From NCBI GenBank assembly GCA_005223375.1, contig RXOD01006504.1, positions 1 to 10,145 of the forward strand: DNA of 10,145 nt, written 5' to 3'. The position numbers and the translations under genes are program-made. Below are positions 8,692 through 10,145 of the stretch, in pieces. Below the pieces are notes generated by a model, which worked only from the letters and a program-made list of their open reading frames with translations, was not told the origin of the DNA and ran no database searches. Source of the DNA: Amoebophrya sp. AT5.2. Its lineage: Eukaryota; Sar; Dinophyceae; Syndiniales; Amoebophryaceae. Each line of letters begins with the position of its first letter. Within the stretch, counting starts at the first letter, position 1.

Positions 8692-9972
8692 CTACTCGTC
8701 CACAGGCAGCAGCGCCCTTTCCTGCACCTTTCTGTTTTTGGGAGTCTGACCGTCATCCGCGAGGACGAACTCCAGTAGTGGTTGCGCGGCCTCATCACGA
8801 CCACAGGACGCGGCTCCAGCACAGCAGCTGCCCCCTCCTGGCGCCTCTTTCACCGCTTTCGGCGCCCTCACCCCACCATCGTACGAGAGCTTCGGCAGGT
8901 AAAGTTTCGAGTACGTGTAGTTTTCGCGCGTGCACTCGCGATTGAACCAGAAATCGTAACAGTTGTGCGAGGGCGTACCGAGGTCAAACGGGTTGTGGAA
9001 CACGTGGTCCAGCTCTCCGCCGTCCACCTTTTCCTCCACCCAAAACCAGGGGTACTTCTCGCAATTCATATGTTCGTTGGTGTTCATGTTGCCCCCGATT
9101 CCGGACATGTGGAACTGGGTCAAACCGAGCAGCCACGCGAGGATCAAAAACGTGCACACGCCAGTGATGAGGTCCGCCCAGTCATCGGCGGTGAACCGCT
9201 CGGCGCTCTTCAAATACTCGTACGGCGTCGAGAAGACCACGCGCCAGACGAAGGAGGATCCGTCGTCGTCGTCGTCGCGCTCCTCGGTTGCGGTTTCCGA
9301 CTCCTGATGCGCTTTGCCGAAAACGTTCCCGGCAGTCCCTATGGTCTCGACGACGCCAGCTGCAACCGAGCCCCATTCGTTCGTGCTGGCCAGCACAGCG
9401 TCATTTTTATCGACGCCCTCGTCCCTCGTCATGTTGCTCGACGTCGTCCCAGTTTCTGACGAACCGCTGCCGTCCGCACCCGCACCTCCCTCGGCAACCG
9501 CCGAAGCGCGCACCAAGTCGCCCTCTGCTGTCAAAAGCATCGCATCGCCGCTGGCAGCAGTACTCGGAAGTTCCATTGACTCCGTCGTACTCGCGGACCA
9601 GTAGAAATACCCACCGAATAGAGGTCCGTCCACGGGGTAGTGCCGATGGTACAGAAGCTGGACGAAGCGCACACTCAGGAGGAAAAGCGCCACGGCCGTC
9701 GACATCACAAACCCCAGGAATGAGCGGTGGTTCCCCCGCCCCACGCAATTGCCGACCCACGGGCAGTAGTGGTCGTAGTTGCGCACGCAGCATCCGCTCA
9801 TCCGGCAGTGTTTCGTGCGCAGGTCCTTCACCACGAAGCACGTCTCGCACAGCCGAAACACGGTCTGGAGGTCCAACCTCCCCCCAGAGCCGTACACCAT
9901 CGAGAGGTAATTGATGAGGGCCTTCTTCTGCCCCTGCTCGGTGGCGGGCGCGACTACGATCCCGGGGTCCAT
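8692..9972 (-). CDS. DHYC protein S-acyltransferase, catalytic half only, single open frame
   Basis: The frame encodes 426 aa with no intron. It opens with MDPGIV, the DPG motif that normally follows the second membrane segment of a DHHC enzyme, so the upstream membrane segments are absent or encoded beyond the window. The Cys-rich domain (42-78) has C42, C45, H55, C56, C62, DHYC at 67-70 (nucleophile C70) and GNCVG. One membrane segment spans about 85-108. A loop of roughly 155 residues (109-264), Ser/Thr/Gly/Glu-rich with five consecutive Asp at 233-237, precedes the next segment (265-287). NTNE (297-300) stands in for TTxE, and NPFDLGT...YDFWF follows. Second-site zinc ligands are half lost (S59, Y69; C56 and C76 kept). 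KDLRTKHC and DHYC are shared with the ankyrin neighbour, implying tandem paralogy. The ATG has A at -3 and G at +4, and an in-frame TAA lies at 9996-9994. It probably encodes a palmitoyltransferase, but activity without the first membrane segments is uncertain. Confidence 0.85.
   Translation of the reverse strand: MDPGIVVAPATEQGQKKALINYLSMVYGSGGRLDLQTVFRLCETCFVVKDLRTKHCRMSGCCVRNYDHYCPWVGNCVGRGNHRSFLGFVMSTAVALFLLSVRFVQLLYHRHYPVDGPLFGGYFYWSASTTESMELPSTAASGDAMLLTAEGDLVRASAVAEGGAGADGSGSSETGTTSSNMTRDEGVDKNDAVLASTNEWGSVAAGVVETIGTAGNVFGKAHQESETATEERDDDDDGSSFVWRVVFSTPYEYLKSAERFTADDWADLITGVCTFLILAWLLGLTQFHMSGIGGNMNTNEHMNCEKYPWFWVEEKVDGGELDHVFHNPFDLGTPSHNCYDFWFNRECTRENYTYSKLYLPKLSYDGGVRAPKAVKEAPGGGSCCAGAASCGRDEAAQPLLEFVLADDGQTPKNRKVQERALLPVDE
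9261..9277. repeat. CGT trinucleotide run coding for five Asp
   Basis: Five CGT units plus a partial unit. On the minus strand they encode the run of five aspartates at residues 233-237 of the catalytic-half acyltransferase, inside its long inter-membrane loop. A trinucleotide run in frame can change length without breaking the frame. Confidence 0.7.
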
Positions 9973-10145
9973 TGTGTGCGTTCGCAGGTACCATTAGAGG
10001 CTCGAAAAACTCAATGCAGGGTCTAAGGCAGGCTTCGTCAGAGACCCTCTCACTTCTGTGTCCCTCGATACCGGTTTGACGGGGGGTACGACGGCGCACA
10101 CTAGCAGGCAACACCTGCGACCCTACAGAAAGAGAACCCCAAGAC
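9973..10145 (-). other. 5' flank of the catalytic-half acyltransferase with a possible splice acceptor
   Basis: On the minus strand a pyrimidine-rich tract TTCTCTTTCTGTAG ends at 10123, a good acceptor form for a cis intron or a trans-spliced leader. From 10122 the frame that leads into MDPG is open except for a single TAA at 9996-9994. The seven codons between that TAA and the ATG read WYLRTHT. No AG occurs between the TAA and the ATG, so no ordinary acceptor can skip the stop. This is either a 5' untranslated region of about 150 nt or the remnant of a longer coding region. Confidence 0.35.

Noticed and set aside
8782..9914. Long plus-strand open frames (225 aa at 8782-9459 and 208 aa at 9288-9914)
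   Set aside because: They lie antisense to the catalytic-half acyltransferase, whose Cys-rich domain and membrane segments are recognisable. GC-rich third positions leave the antisense frames open; no motif is seen.
9407..10114. Minus-strand 235-codon frame overlapping the start of the acyltransferase
   Set aside because: It overlaps the conserved domain in another frame; its sequence is Arg/Gly/Pro-rich with no family features.
1..10145. CRISPR array, insertion sequence, transfer RNA or ribosomal RNA
   Set aside because: No regularly spaced identical repeats, transposase motifs, terminal inverted repeats or tRNA-like box elements were recognised on either strand.

Overview
The window reads as nuclear DNA of a ciliated protist. 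Protein-coding reading frames are interrupted by spliceosomal introns of about 50-200 nt with GT-AG ends, GC content is moderate, and one gene is a clear LZTFL1 homologue, a regulator of the BBSome found in ciliated eukaryotes. I see no bacterial operon signals, phage, insertion sequence or CRISPR. The exact lineage cannot be read from the sequence. Four genes in a row on one strand would suit an alveolate or dinoflagellate relative, but that is only a suggestion.

Layout. All four confident genes lie on the minus strand, so transcription runs from high to low coordinates. (1) 9972-8692: an uninterrupted 426-codon frame for a DHYC-type protein S-acyltransferase catalytic half, starting abruptly at the DPG motif. 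(2) 7619-4108: an eight-exon gene, 873 aa when spliced, for an ankyrin-repeat DHYC protein S-acyltransferase of the HIP14/ZDHHC17-Akr1-TIP1 type. (3) 2792-1267: a five-exon gene, 278 aa when spliced, homologous to LZTFL1. (4) 205-1: the first exon of a gene that runs out of the window. The spacers (about 1.06, 1.3 and 1.07 kb) hold small diverged repeats, hairpins and one weak plus-strand gene candidate near 3229-3673.

Function. The two acyltransferase genes are neighbours in the same direction and share unusual features of the zinc-binding cysteine-rich domain: KDLRTKHC, a lost second-site Cys, and DHYC in place of DHHC. They look like tandem paralogues, one with ankyrin repeats for binding substrates and one reduced to the catalytic half. 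No functional link between them and LZTFL1 can be read from the DNA, although both acylation and the BBSome affect membrane-protein traffic.

Splice sites were chosen by matching phases and by comparison with remembered family sequences. Summed exon lengths are multiples of three for both multi-exon genes (837 and 2622 nt). The most unusual general feature is the donor consensus: 8 of 12 inferred introns begin GTAC, and almost none has G at +5. I found no clearly new multi-gene system; the best leads are the eroded zinc site, the truncated intronless paralogue and the donor pattern.
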